In this document: positions 22,736-35,310 of the stretch, in pieces
How the letters are laid out: the number at the start of each line of letters is the position of its first letter
Position numbering within the stretch: the stretch's first letter is position 1
NCBI GenBank assembly: GCA_003117195.1
Contig: BDSI01000060.1
Location: forward strand, 366,001 to 430,000
Direction of reading: 5' to 3'
Length of the DNA: 64,000 bases
From: Eudorina sp. 2006-703-Eu-15
Taxonomy: Eukaryota; Chlorophyta; Chlorophyceae; Chlamydomonadales; Volvocaceae
Translations under genes and position numbers: made by a program
Notes under the pieces: generated by a model
Databases searched by the model: none
What the model was told of the DNA's origin: nothing
The model's input: the letters and a program-made list of their open reading frames with translations, nothing else

Positions 22736-23621
22736 ACAAGTAGGGGTCGGCTTCCTCGAAGCCGGAAAAGGGCGGGGCCCCCTATAATCCGTACAGGCCG
22801 CTTGCTTTAGAACGAAAACTCTATTACCGCGCAACAGTGTGAGAGAGTGAAAGGTTACCATTGGGGGTGTCGTTGATGTTGAAGGTGGATTGGCGTGCAT
22901 AGATTCACCAAGCCCAAACACGTCGGCAGCCCCGAAACCATCCTGCAGTACGCGCCGCCGGCGACGGCGGTCACCGTATCGGCACTATGGTAACGATAGT
23001 CGCCTCTGCACTACCACATCCGTCTGTCAAGCAGATGATCACAAAGCAAGCTTGAAGCATCCTTGTTTTGCCGTGAAACTGTAGTTGTTTGGTCCGTCGG
23101 CAGGCCCGCAGCAGACGTCAACCTCTAAAGTTTGCTATCAATAGTTATATAGCAAATGTAAGGCAAAAACGGGGTGCGAAAAAGCCGCGGTGAGACCCGG
23201 ACTTTGGGCCATCGGAACTGGAGAACTCGTTGGCACTCGGTACGCTATCCCTTTGCATCTTGAAACTTTGATTCAATACATATTGTTGAATTGTATTCAT
23301 CTGGCAAGACAGAAAGGCAAATATTGATGTTGGTGGTATCTTGATGTTCAAACATCAGAGCACTATCGAAGTTCAATTTAGCACGCGCCGCCCATTCCTA
23401 ATCCAAGTATTCATCACGCGGCACCCGTTGCAACAAATATGAGCGCGAGAGGCGTTGGGTGGATGTTGACTCGGGTCCATGGGGACCGCGGAGCTTTACT
23501 TTGACCGTTTGTGCGCAAAGAATTTTTTTCAGCCAAACCAAAGTTACCTTGCAATAGAGGACAATTAATATGACAAACATAGCGAATTAGTTTAGCGGAT
23601 AATGAACGTTTTGCCGTTACC

Positions 23622-23692
<71 letters not shown>

Positions 23693-23756
23693 CATGGGCA
23701 ATCCTAGGGGGCGGGGCCCCCCGAGCGCGCTTCGCGCTGGGGCCCCGCCCAAAAAA
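22736..23756 (+). repeat. Dispersed repeat, copy 2 (contains expanded AC tract)
   Basis: Second copy of the element at 2553-3514, same ends and same order. It is longer mainly because the short ACACGG run of copy 1 is replaced here by about 33 AC units (23624-23689). It lies just downstream of the SWI3 gene. Confidence 0.75.
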
Positions 23757-25897
23757 CCTGTGGGTGGAGACTCGTCGTACATTGGGGTACCGTACATGGG
23801 ACCTTGCATGCGGTTGTGTCCCCACGCCTCGCCTTGACCCCTCAGCATGTGGCGCTGGGGGTTGGGCGGGGTAAGTAAGAGTGCTGGTTTGGGGGAAGGG
23901 AGGGAGGGAGGGAGTTGGCGGTTGCGGAGTGGGTGCAGTGCCGACACTTGACAGGCTCCACGACGGACGGCGTGCTGCCGGTGACGGAGGTTGGGGAGAG
24001 GGTGGCGGCGGGGGCGGCTGCGGCTTGACAGGAGGCGAAGTAGGTGTTGAGTTCGGCGGGTCTGTCTGGCAGGTTGCGCTTAGGGTTTCATTTGTCTGGA
24101 CTCTGGAGGTTGGATCTGCGCAGGCCACCGCAGCCGAGGGAAGGCTCGTCCCGTTTTTTCCGGAGGGGACCGGGCTGGGAACTGCTGGGAGGGCATCCCG
24201 TATGAAGGTCGCGTTTGGGGCCCTGTGTAAATGCAAGTAGGGGTGCGAAGATACGGTTGATGGCACGAGTGGGATGAGACGGATGGATTCGCCGCGGCTG
24301 CCGCCACCCTAGGCGCAGCACCTCGGGCAGCAGCATGTCCCGTCTGCATTGCGTACCCAGAGGCTCCGCAGGTGCGGATGGGGCCGGCGGCATCAGGGCG
24401 CAAATCCACCGCGCACAAGGTGCCGGTCTGACCACTTTTCCCGCTCCCTGCCTTGCTGCCTCAGGCGTGGGGCGCTCGGATGCGGTGCCCCTCCGCATGG
24501 TGCAGATGAAACGCCCGGTCGGGACTAAGCACTAAGGGCGCATCTTTTAACGGTTACGTTATGGTTACGGTTATGGTTACGGTTATGATGCAGTGCCGCT
24601 CCGCATGGTGCAGTGCCTCAGTGCGCTCCAGCTGGGCGTTGGCCCCCTACCTGCTGGTTCGCCCGCGCTGGAGCGCCCCTGGGTGCGGAGCTCACAGCCC
24701 CATGTGGCCGCATCGTGTGCCGACCTCGCCGTCGCCGCCCACTCCAACAACTGACGCCGCCACCGACGGCGCTGTCCCTGTGTGAGTGACCACCCCCAGG
24801 CCCAGGAATATGTCCGCCAATTTCCTATACCCCCCAGGCCCCCGCCTTCCCCCGCGTCACACTCGCTGTCCGCTCGTTTTGTGTCGCAACAGCAGCCCAT
24901 GATGGCGTGGTGGCTCAGTCCCCAAACACGGCTGGTCGGAGAGGCTTCGTTGCTGGTGGGCCCCAGCTGTCACCGGACGCCACATCCTCTACACCGGCCG
25001 AATGCGCGGGTGCCCTCTGTGTGTCGCTCGCAGCGGTCGCTTGGCGGGACCGACTGGGCCTTGCAAACACCCCACACACAGGGCAAGCCCCCCGCCATCG
25101 GTCCACACTGCCTGCCTGGCACCCGCCATGGTGGTGGATGTGAACACCGGGCCCGTCAGCTGGAGGCGCTGCCCTGGTCCGTGCGATGGTGCATGGTGGG
25201 TACACTTGTGGCGCTCTGTTATTTCAGTTCTGGACAGAAGCCGTAAGGAGCCGTGGGAGGCCTGCTTCGGGCTCCTGCGCATCCACGTCCTTACCACAGG
25301 TGCGGTCACGCCCGGCTCCTGCACGGCTGCCTCCCGCATCCGTTCGGTTTGGCTCGGTGGCGTAACTGGCGTTCTTTCGACCAGCGTCTTCCCCATTGTG
25401 GACGTCTTCCCGTATGAGCAGTTTAACTTGGGACACAGTGTTTGGGTCGAGATTTGCACCGTTTAGTCCGGCGCTCCCAACTACTTGACGAATACGCATG
25501 TACGGTTAACCAACAGCGCGGGCGCGCATCGAACCTGCAAGCAACACATGTGTAATCGAACAATGATAGGCGCCGAGTTGTCAATTCTCCGTGATGCCAT
25601 TGTTGCTAATGCTGCAAAGCGCACGTCACGCCAGCTATCGCGGAAGACCTAATATCTGCACACGCAACGCTGTTGAATTGGTTGAAGCAGCACGGGATTT
25701 GCTATTTTTATCATATTTGAATACTTTGCTCTTCAACCAATATGGCGCCAGGCCTAAGGTCAAAGTCAATCTGGCCTGCGCTTGGATCGGCGCGTAAGCG
25801 CCGTGCCATATAGGGATACACAAGATATTTGTATGATCCCGACGCGCGTGAGCGTCAGAGTGGACTGAGACCCGCTCGCCACGACCGCTTCTCCGCA
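23757..25897. other. Unresolved region between repeat copy 2 and GRDP-like gene
   Basis: No recognisable gene. Coding-like scraps exist: a minus-strand Pro-rich frame around 23890-24200; plus-strand DAVPLRMVQ twice (about 24479 and 24588), implying a small duplication; and a plus-strand frame around 24907-25100 (CVSLAAVAWRDRLGLAN). A GGTTAYGGTTACG run lies at 24550-24585. These may be fragments of a decayed gene. I cannot assemble a model with consistent splice sites. Confidence 0.3.
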
Positions 25898-28800
25898 ATG
25901 GCGTCAGACGGCGAGCTAGCGGGGGTAGAGGCGTTGGCAACCCGTGTGAAGCAGCTTCTGTGGGTGGTCCTTGACTCGATGCCTTCGGAGCTTGTACCAT
26001 GGTCACTCATGTTAGTTAAACTCCTGCATGCCGCCGACACGTTCCCACGAGGTGGGTTTATCCAGGCAGGGCGCCACAGTCAAGGCACAGCAAACCGTCC
26101 GCAACGCATGGCTAAGCATGCCACAAGTACGCCCGTCAGGTCCCCGGCCACGCACCCGTTTTCCCCCAGCGCCCCCGCGCGCGTGCACCTCGTCGCCGCA
26201 GCCGCTCAGCTCACGCACGAACTTCACGGCTGCCCTTGTATGGTCAACAAATCAACTTTCCCTGGTCATCATAGTGACACTGTCATCATAGTGGTGACAC
26301 CGGTCCGCGGCCACGCCGACCCTCCCGTTCGATGCACAAAGCGGCCCCGCGGGCTCCCTGTCCCGTCGACCCCTCTACCCCCCTACACACTCACCCACAC
26401 ACTCACACACGCTCAGTTATCTTGTATTCACACACGCTCTTCTCCAAACACACGCGCGCGCACACACCCTCTCCGACGACCCCCGGACCTCAACATCAAC
26501 ACACTCAGTGAGGAAGCCTCGGCTGTCGCCGGGGCTGTCACCGATGACCCGCGGGGTCCGCTGTAACATCCTAATAATAACACACTCACCCCCACAGGCG
26601 GATTGTACGACGGGCACTACGCGGCGCAGGCCGCGCTGCGCTACGAGGTGTTCTGGCTGCCGCTGGCCGCCCGCGCGCAGCGGTCCAGTCGCGGCCACGT
26701 GCTGGTGCCCCCCCTGGACGTATCGGTGGCCTGGCTGGTGCACCGCTGCCTGGCCCCGGGGACGTACGCGGCGGACTGCGAGGCGCTGCTGGGCCGGGTG
26801 GGTGGCTGCCGAGGTGGCTGGGTGCCGCTCCGTGTGCGTGCGTGTGAAGGGGCGGTTGGTTACCTCTCGGATTCGGTTTGTTGTGATTGGGTGTACCGGC
26901 GAGAGCCTGGAGATGGGCCACTCATGGGACCATCCATATCCAGCAGGGGAGACCGCCTCACACCGCCCCGGGGCCGCTGGGGCCTCAGGACCCTCCGAAC
27001 GAAGCAGTCCCGGCTCTAGCGCTCATCCACTGAAAGGGTGTCGAGGGCCACCGCAGTCTCCCCCGACCGCTACCCTCACCCAGCTCACCCACCCACACGG
27101 CCCACGCATCGCCGTCCGCCGCTTCCCGCCCCTCCACACGCCCCTCCACCTCTCCACTGGTGCCCTCCGCCATCACCACCAACACCGACGGCCGCGCACG
27201 CCCCCCGCCCAGCTCCCCCGGTCTTCCGCTTACCGGCGGACCTACACCCGCGCACCCCGTCCCCACATCCCTTCGCCGCGCCCACGCCTGCAGGTCCTGG
27301 ACCCGCCGCCCGCCCAGGCCTTCCGCTTCGCCGGCGCGCACGCCTACAGCCAGTGCGAGGGCCCCGAGCAGCGCGAGGCCTGGGCCAGTCGGGAGCTGTG
27401 GGACGCGGCCTACGTGCACGGTGCGGGCTCCTTCGACGTCCACAGCGCCGCGCCCAGCCCCGGGCCCGGCAGCGAGGCGTCCTCCCCGCGACCGGAGCTG
27501 GGACCCCTGCCGCTCCGCAACGGCGGCAGCAGCGGCGGTGGCGGCGGCGGCGGAGGCGGCGGCTCCTGGACCGGCCCCCGGAAATTCGGCCGGGGCAGCA
27601 GCAGCCGCGGCGGCAGCAGCAACGGCAGCGACGGCGGGGGCTCCCCGGGGGCCAAGTTGGCCGTGCCGGTGGCGGCGGCGACGGCGGCCGGCGGCCGCGA
27701 CGGTAGCGGCGGCGGGGGGCCGCGGCTGCAGTCTCAGTACTGGCCCCCCGCGCCCCGCGGCTCCAGATGGGACCTCATGCGGCTGTGCCCGCTGGTGGTG
27801 GCGGACCCGAGCAGCGTGGCGAGCAGCGGCGGCACGGCGAGTGTGGCGCTTCTGGGGCGCGGGCGGCTGGCGGGGCAGCTGGTGGGGCGGATGGGGGAGC
27901 TGGCGCCGCTGCTGCACTCGCTGCTGCGGCCGGCCTTCCTGGACCCGGACGTGCTGGCGCAGGCGGTGCAGAGGTGGGGCTGGGGGTTACCGCTCTTATG
28001 TGGGTCGACGCCTCGTCCATCTCGGCATCGGTGGTTGTTGGTCCGGAGGTCCGGTGCGGTGTCGCCGTCTTGACAGACGGTGTGGGGCAGGGGTAGGCGG
28101 CGCATGGGGGAGCAGGAGGCTCGGATATGACCGGTATTGGGTTGGGGTTTATGACCGGTATTGGATTGGGGTTTATGACCGGTGTCGGAGAAGTCAACGG
28201 CAGCAGCAGCATCCTGGATGCGCCATCAACGGGGCGTGGTGAAGGAGTCGGTATAGGGGGATGGCGACTGGGGTGTGTGTGTTATTTAAGCAGGCAGAAC
28301 AGGAGCGCGTGATATGCGAGGGACCGGGCGGTTCCCATTTATTTGCCCGTATGCGTGCAAAAATAACCCAATGCCCGATCCCTAAAATGAACCGCGGTGT
28401 GTGTGTGTGTTATCAAGGAGAAAAGCTGAGCCGCGAAAAAGCAGACCCGTGTCCAGCAATGCAACCGACGACTGAGACCGAGACCAGAGTTACCAATATG
28501 CCAGGGCGAAGTATGTCGACCATAAGTAGTCCCAAGGTGGTGTAGTCCGTGATGCTGTAGCGCCCCGTATCGTTGTCGAGCGCCGGTGGGCGCCGTTACG
28601 CCAGCAGAAGTAGCGGCTATGACGCCGTAGGCTAATGCAGACGAAACTCTACTAAACGACCTACTGATCCTAAGGTGCAGCAAAAGCAAGGGCGTATGCG
28701 TCAACAGCGCGTGCAATGCCGACAGCAAGCAAGTGCCCGGCACAACCGTTCAAGCCCGTGCAGAAGGAAAAGCTACTGACCTGAATACAGAAACGGGAGC

Positions 28801-29041
28801 ACCAAGCGAAGCAGCACCGTCAGTGTTTGCGAAGCGACGTCGGAGGACATGCAAGGCGGATGGCAAGACAGGGACACACGTGAGCGCGACGGTCCTAAAA
28901 GTGGTTAGTAAGAAGTAAAAAACCAGCAAAGCAAATGGAATGCAAAGATGCGGGTGCCGAATATGCAGTGATGTGCCGGGTACGAACGCGGTCAACTGCC
29001 GTCACAGCGCATGGGCAAAGAACTAATAGCAGATGCTGCGG

Positions 29042-29107
<66 letters not shown>

Positions 29108-31457
29108 CGCTGATACGGGTGTCGGGGGCGACATCAGTTCTTCTGTGGGTGACAGAAGTTGGGGCGGTGGTGGTGGGATTGTGAAGCGCGGTCGCGAGGG
29201 CAGCCGACGGCCCCTCGGCACCTCTGATCCTGGTGTGGGTTTCATCCATGTGGGTGTGGATCCAGCCATGTGGGTGTGGATCCAGCCATGTGGGTGTGGG
29301 TTTCATCCATGTGGGTGTGGATCCAGCCATGTGGGTGTGGATCCAGCCATGTGGGTGTGGGTTTCATCCATGTGGGTGTGGATCCAGCCATGTGGGTGTG
29401 GATCCAGCCATGTGGGTGTGGGTTTCATCCATGTGGGTGTGGATCCAGCCATGTGGGTGTGGATCCAGCCATGTGGGTGTGGGTTTCAGCCATGTGGGTG
29501 TGGATCCAGCCATGTGGGTGTGGGTTTCAGCCATGTGGGTGTGGATCCAGCCATGTGGGTGTGGATCCAGCCATGTGGGTGTGGGTTTCATCCATGTGGG
29601 TGTGGATCCAGCCATGTGGGTGTGGATCCAGCCATGTGGGTGTGGGTTTCAGCCATGTGGGTGTGGATCCAGCCATGTGGATGATCTTACTAAGGAGGAC
29701 GCTGGGACCAGGTGGTTTGTTCGATCTGGACTGGATGTGTTTGTTCGTAATACCTGCAACCCCGCAGAGCCGCTGCCGCCCCAGCCGCAGCCAGCCGTGG
29801 CACCTAACGGTGCTGCCCCGGTCTGGAATCAACCCCGCAACCTGCTCCCGGCCTGCCTGCCTGCCTGCCGGGTGCCTGCCGGGTGCCTGCCGGGTGCCTG
29901 CCTTCCTGCCCACCTGGCATATCCTCCTTCCCGCCCGCCCGCCCACCCGCCCCGTGTCCCCGGCCCCCAGGTACTGCCGCTTCCTGATGCTCCAGGGGAT
30001 GCACCCTTCCGTGCCCATGGTACCCACCACGGTGAGCCTTGCGCGCCGTACATGCCGTTGCCGTACCGCGTTGCGCGGGCCTCGCACCACCGGCATCAGT
30101 GACGTCCACTGTTCGGCTGGAAATGCAAGTGCGACTGCGAGTGGAAGTGCAAAAGTGCAAGTGCAAAAGTGCAAGTGCAAGTGCAAGTGCAAGTGGAAGT
30201 CGAACTGCGTGGGCAGCCACCTGCCTGCCACTGACAGGCCATCCCTCCGTGCCCCCATGCCCCCCAAACACACACGCAAGCACACGGCGGGTCTTTTACC
30301 TAAACACACGGACTCTTCGGTTCGGTTCGGGCGGGTTTCTTTTCTAAACACGTGGACACGCTCCCTCGCGGACACAGGACATCGCGCTCATGTGGGTGGC
30401 CCACATGGCGCTGCCGGGCGCCTACCGCGAGACCTGCCGCCGCCTGCTGGGCCGCGTGGTGATGCCCGCTCCTGGAGCGCTGCGGCTGGACGACAGCGGC
30501 CCCGACTTCGCGGAGACGCGCCGCCTGTACGAACACCACTTCGGTGGGTACGGGGATGCTGTGTTGTGTTGGGGTACGGGTGGTGTCTCCGCGGGTTGGC
30601 GGACCGGTTGGCCTTGTGGGAAAGAGAACTGAGCCGGGAGCTGGACGTGTGTGTGTGTTTGTAGGGTAACATGCCCGCAACAACCCGACAGCCCAGATAC
30701 TTACCAGGAAACCTGCAACATACATGCAGGAAAGGGATATGAATATGACTTTCTAACATCATTGATACTTTGTGCTTGTCCGCCGGCATAACTACGTCGT
30801 ACTTACCTCGTACCACCCCATCTAAGTCACCCGTGGGCTGAATGGTATCGTTGCTTGTGTCACGTCACTGCGGCTGTCGCTCACCCGTGTTCGTCCCGTC
30901 CTTGTCCTGTCTCCGTATTCCCCGTTTGCCCGCAGGCGAGGTGTACGACCCACCCATCACGCGTGCCGTCCCCATGTCCGTACCGCACCCGCTGCTCTCC
31001 AGCCCCTTGGCGCCCTTCCTCTCCGCCTTTGAGGTCGTACCCACGGGCGCGGATGTCGTACTGGCCGCCGCCTACTTCGGACCGGACACGGGCGTGGCGT
31101 CGCCTGTGACGCAGCAGGTACGGCAGCAGATGCGGTACGACAAGGGTACGGGCGAGTACGTCAACGGCGGAGTGGACGCAGAGGCCGGCGCGGGGCTGCA
31201 CCGCTGCGGCGCGCACGCTCTGTACCTGGCTTACCTGCTGCGGAGGGGCGGCAGTCGAAGCCACCGGAGCCTGCTGGGGCTGGTGCTGGGCCAAGCGCAC
31301 AAGAGGCGCGCGGCGGTCAAGTAAGGAGGCTGCGGTGAAGGTTTGGGTGGTGCGGGCGTGAAGGTTTGGGTGGTACGGAAGAGCCGCGAGACAGGAAGCC
31401 GGTGGCAGACAATGGTAGCAGGTCTGATTGTTCGTCGGTGTTTCGGAGGCAAGAGTG

Positions 31458-31495
<38 letters not shown>

Positions 31496-34400
31496 ATCGA
31501 GGAACCCGCCCGAATCCCCCAGGCCCATGATTACTTACCGGGTAATCCCCGAAGTATATATATAATGTATATATATTTATATTTATATATTCGTATGTAC
31601 TTCAGGGTTGCGATGTTGAGCAGCAGGGGTGCGAGGGCAGCGAAACAGCAAAGGAGGTGGGCGGTGACGCAGTCCGGCCGCCGGCAAGTGGCGACTGCCG
31701 ACGGCGTGTGTTCGTAGGCACCAGGCGGTTATCGACAGCTCGCCGTCGCGAGAGTCGCAGTCAGCCGGGATGCGGCCGCTGGGGCGTGGGTTAGGCTGGG
31801 GTTGGGAAACCCACATCGCAACCCCTTGGCGGGCTACAGTCCTGCGAACCAGGAGGCAGGGGGGTACAGTCCTGCCAAGCTCGACCCGGCTCGCGTACCG
31901 TGACAAGCTTTCCTTGTGTGTCTTTTCGCCCGCGGGCCCCCGCCCCCGGCATCCAGCAAAGTACTGCAGGTACTGCAGCAGTATGTCCGAATGCCGTACA
32001 TGGTACATCGCCGCGTTGATTGTGCTGCCCTGTCCTTTCCCGCCCTGGTGCTCTGCCGGCTCGGTGGTCGCAGGTACGTGGCCAATAAGGCCTCCGGCTT
32101 CCGCGACTTCCTGCACCTTCCCCACTCGGACTACCACCCCTACTGGCGCAAGCTGCGGCTGCGGCCCGTCGACCCGGAGGCCGTCCCCGCCGCCTTCGAC
32201 GCCAGGACACCCACATCCGACGGCTACGAAGTGCACGACGATGCCGTACAACAGCTCCGCGCGGAAGAGGAGCTGTACGGCACCGGTGACAGCGACAGCG
32301 ACGACGGCGACAGCCGCCGGAGGAGCAGGGGCAGCCAGGGCGGGCAGGAGGAGCAGGAGCGGCAGCACGCGGCCGTGCGGCAGGCGCTGGCGCAGGCGCA
32401 GGCGGCGGCTGCCGCCGCCGCGACGGCGGCCGCGGCGGCGGCGCCCGAGCGGCAGGGCGGTCCTGGTAACGACACCGGCGGCGGTGGTGGCGGCGGCGGC
32501 GGCGGCTTCCTGACGCCCGTGGGGGGCAGTCGGCGGAACTCGTTCATGGACCTGAATGGCGGTACGGCACCCAGGCCGCCGCCGGCACCCATGTCCACCT
32601 CGTCGGGCGGGAGCTCGAGGGCCGGCGGCGACGGCGCATCGCAGCTGCCGCCCGGCCAGCAGCGATTGCGCGACCCGCCGCGCGCTGCCGCCGCCGCCGC
32701 GAACCGTGCCGCCGCCGCCGCCGCCGCGGCGGCGCGGGAGCGGGAGCGGGAGCGCGCGAAGCGGATCTCGCTGATCGTGCCGCTACCGACGGCGCCGGCG
32801 GCGCCGTACTCGACGCTAACGTTCACCGCCGCCGCCAGTGACGACGACGACGGCGGCCCCAGCCGCCAGTCCTCGGAGCCGGAGAGTGCGGCCGGCGACG
32901 TGCTGTCCGTACAGTCGCCGACGGGCCCGGAGATTGCCGCCGCCGACGGAGCTGTACACGCGACCGCGGAAGTCCCGCCGGCGGCGGCGGCGGCGGAACC
33001 AACCGTGGACTTGGCGGCGGGGCTGATGGCGGCGGCGGCGGCGGCCAAGGCGAGTCTCAAGACGGCCTGGGCGATGCCCCGTCGTTCCCGCGACAGCGGC
33101 TCGGCGACGACGACGGAGGGCGGCGCAAGCACTGACGGCGCGATGCCGTCGCCGCCGCGCCGCATGCCGTCCATCGAGCGCCGGCGCGGCCAGGCTGAGG
33201 ACGGTACGGACGAATGGGCGTACAACAATCCATACTACGTCGACCGGCTGTTGGAGCTGGGGCCGCTATCGCCGCTGTCGCCGCTGGGGCAGGCGCCCAC
33301 GCCGGCCTCGGTGGCGATCCTGGCGACGCGCGGGGCCGCCGGGCCCGCCGCCGAGACGCCGGCCTCGCCGCCGCCGCCACCACCGAGCGGGTCAGCGCGT
33401 GGTTTCGGAGGCGAGGTCTGGGCGGTCCGGGTCCCCCTGCCGGAGACGGTGGAGTCTCAGCAAGCCGGCGGCGCCGCCACAGCGGCTGCTGCGGCGGTGG
33501 CGTCGGCGTCGGCGGGTAGCGACGCTGACGGCGACGGCAGCGGCGGCAGCAGCGGGGCCGCCGCCAGCCGGCGCCTGCGGCACCTGCGGAGTGCGCTCCT
33601 TGGCGAGGAGGGCGGGGTCCCGCTGGCACCTGGCAGCGCGTATGCGTCCTGCCACAGCAGCAGCGGTGACAGTGCTGAGGACGACGACGGGAAGGGGCCG
33701 AAGCGGGAGGAGCAGGACGGCGGCAGCGGCGCCGCAGCCCGCGCTGCCGTACAGGTCAAGCAGCGCGGCAGCAGGCGGGAACGAGCCGCCAGCAGCGACG
33801 AGGACCCGGGTGAGGTGTTCAGCACCCCCAGTGCTGCCTTCGCCGCCAGCGTCACCACGCCCTTCACCCCCGACCGCAGTGCCGACGGCGGCGGCGCCGC
33901 CGCCGACGACGACCCATCGGCCATGGCCGTCGTCACCGCGACCGCCACCGTCACGCTCCCCGGCGCCGCCAGGACCGCCGCCGCTGCGCCCAGCGGCGGC
34001 GACGCGACCACCAGCGGCGGCTTCGCGTTTGCGGCGCCGGTGGAGGCCGTACAGCCGGTCGTACCCGTCGGCGGGACGGGCTCGGGCGGCCCGGGAGGGA
34101 CCTACATCGGCGGCATCGGCGGCTTCTCCCGGGTCTCCGCCCACTCCACCTCCCGTCTGGCGCGGGTCACCAGCGCCAACCCCGTGCCGGCGCCGCTGCA
34201 GTCGCTGCCGCCGCCGCCGCCCGCCGTCACCGCCAGCCCCCTCATCAACAACCTGCCCCGGGCCGCCAGCGCCCTCACGCCCCTCCGAGCCAGCTCCGGC
34301 CTGCCGCCGCGGCCCGCGCCCTCGGCAGCGTCCGCCTCCGGCGTCACGCCGCCCAAGCGCGCCGCCGGCGCGTACGGCCCCGCCGACCTGTCGTACATGG

Positions 34401-34747
34401 GAGGCCTCGGCGGCGTCGCCAACTTGGTGACGCGCGGCGAGTCGTCGCCGCAGTTTTCCAAGAGCCTGCGGGAGCAGTACACGGGGCGGAGCGCGCCCGC
34501 GGCGGGGCTGGGTAGTGGCGGGGCCGGGGGCGGGTTTGTCGGGTCGGGCTCTGCGGGCGGCGGCAGCTCCTCTGCCGGGGTCTCGACGCCGCCGGTCAGC
34601 AGCAGCGGGGCGTCGTTCTGTTCGGCCGTGTCGGGGCGGTCCTCGGGCGGGAGGGGCTCGGGGGGCCCGTCCGCATCCGCCGCTGGGCGGGAGGGGAGCG
34701 GGAGTGGCGCCGCGGAGGCAGCCCCGGTATCAGTCTCCGGGGCCTGA
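25898..34747 (+). CDS. DUF1399 / glycine-rich domain protein (GRDP)-like
   Basis: Seven exons: 25898-26051, 26598-26797, 27294-27973, 29971-30031, 30378-30543, 30936-31320, 32074-34747 (TGA); 1439 aa with all phases consistent. The DUF1399 signature, a (V/L)P..D(V/I)...W..H...P..Y..(D/T)C..LLGR pattern, occurs twice: LVPPLDVSVAWLVHRCL...YAADCEALLGR (residues about 90-118) and MVPTTDIALMWVAHMAL...YRETCRRLLGR (about 360-395), each preceded by an aromatic helix. Plant GRDP1/2 carry this domain and are linked to stress and developmental responses; the biochemical role is not known. The large last exon is low-complexity (Ala, Gly, Pro, Ser). The splice into exon 7 (AA|GTAAGG to CAG|GTACGTG) is chosen by phase; another exon near 31717 is possible. 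Confidence 0.85.
28126..28192 (+). repeat. 24-27 bp tandem repeat in GRDP-like intron 3
   Basis: Three copies of TGACCGGTATTGGGTTGGGG(TTTA), last one diverged. Lies in the long 27974-29970 intron, which otherwise holds a GT tract and a larger minisatellite. Confidence 0.8.
29044..29104 (+). repeat. GT microsatellite, about 30 units
   Basis: Uninterrupted GT run inside GRDP-like intron 3. Confidence 0.95.
29237..29683 (+). repeat. 20/21-bp minisatellite with 61-bp higher-order unit
   Basis: Two sub-units alternate: CATGTGGGTGTGGATCCAGC (20 bp) and the same with GGTTTCATC or GGTTTCAGC instead of GATCCAGC (21 bp). The common order is long-short-short, giving a 61-bp period. It is in the intron; translations of it are not real proteins. 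Confidence 0.92.
30121..30200 (+). repeat. AAGTGC hexamer array in GRDP-like intron 4
   Basis: Imperfect repeats of AAGTGC with interspersed GGAAGT and AAA. Followed in the same intron by two copies of a short dispersed motif (30281-30355). Confidence 0.8.
31460..31493 (+). repeat. GT microsatellite in GRDP-like intron 6
   Basis: About 17 GT units. An AT-rich patch of TATATA follows at 31554-31590. Confidence 0.92.
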
Positions 34748-34880
34748 AGTTGGGGGGCCTGAAGAAGGGGGCCTGAAGAAGGGGGGGCCTGAAGAAGGGG
34801 GGCCTGAAGAAGGGGGGGCCTGAAGAAGGGGGGGGCCTGAAGAGGGGAGGGGGGCCGCGGGTGGGGGGGGGGCCGCGGGT
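34741..34880 (+). repeat. GGGGGGCCTGAAGAAG minisatellite overlapping a stop codon
   Basis: About eight 14-17-bp units followed by G-rich repeats to about 34885. The TGA stop of the GRDP-like gene (34745-34747) is inside the first unit, in the CCTGAAG part. Confidence 0.88.
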
Positions 34881-35310
34881 GGGGGGGGGGGAGTCGCATG
34901 CGGCATAAGACGGGCGGAAGGCAGGTAGGCGTGCTGCGAACGTGGGTAAGAACCTGATGAGGAGGAGGAGGAACAGCCGAAGAGGCGGTGCATATTGTGA
35001 CGGGTGGGCGATCCGGGGGGATGTGTAGTGACTGTGAGGCTCTCACTGCACGGAATATGCAATGCGATGATGCACTGGCGGCGACCCACCAAACACGCCT
35101 GGGCAAGGTGTGCAGGGTTGGTGGGCTCTGTGATCTGCCGTAAGGCATGCTGGCTGCGCGAAGCGAACACTGCAGGGGGCGAGTTGGACTCACATTTCAG
35201 TTGACGTGCATCGTACGACCTGTGTACCGATACAGTAATGTATATTGGCCAGTGCGTTGGAGATGTTACTCTTTTCTTCTTCTATTGCTGGCGGCTTATC
35301 TTGAATCACC
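34881..35310. other. Intergenic spacer and likely mS26-like promoter
   Basis: Between the GRDP-like stop and the next ATG. No TGTAA was found for the upstream gene before the next gene begins. Nothing else recognised. Confidence 0.4.

Noticed and set aside
14820..24835. Shared GCCAATTTCCTATACCCCC at about 14828 and 24812
   Set aside because: Only about 20 matching bases with unrelated flanks; too short to call a repeat family.
29233..30664. Open frames rich in GVDPAMWVW and similar
   Set aside because: Repeat translation inside GRDP-like intron 3; the frame runs through the true exon 4 in the wrong phase.
31916..32073. Upstream start for the last GRDP-like exon as a separate gene
   Set aside because: The acceptor CAG at 32071-32073 joins in phase to the preceding exon, so the large frame is an internal exon body, not an independent gene.
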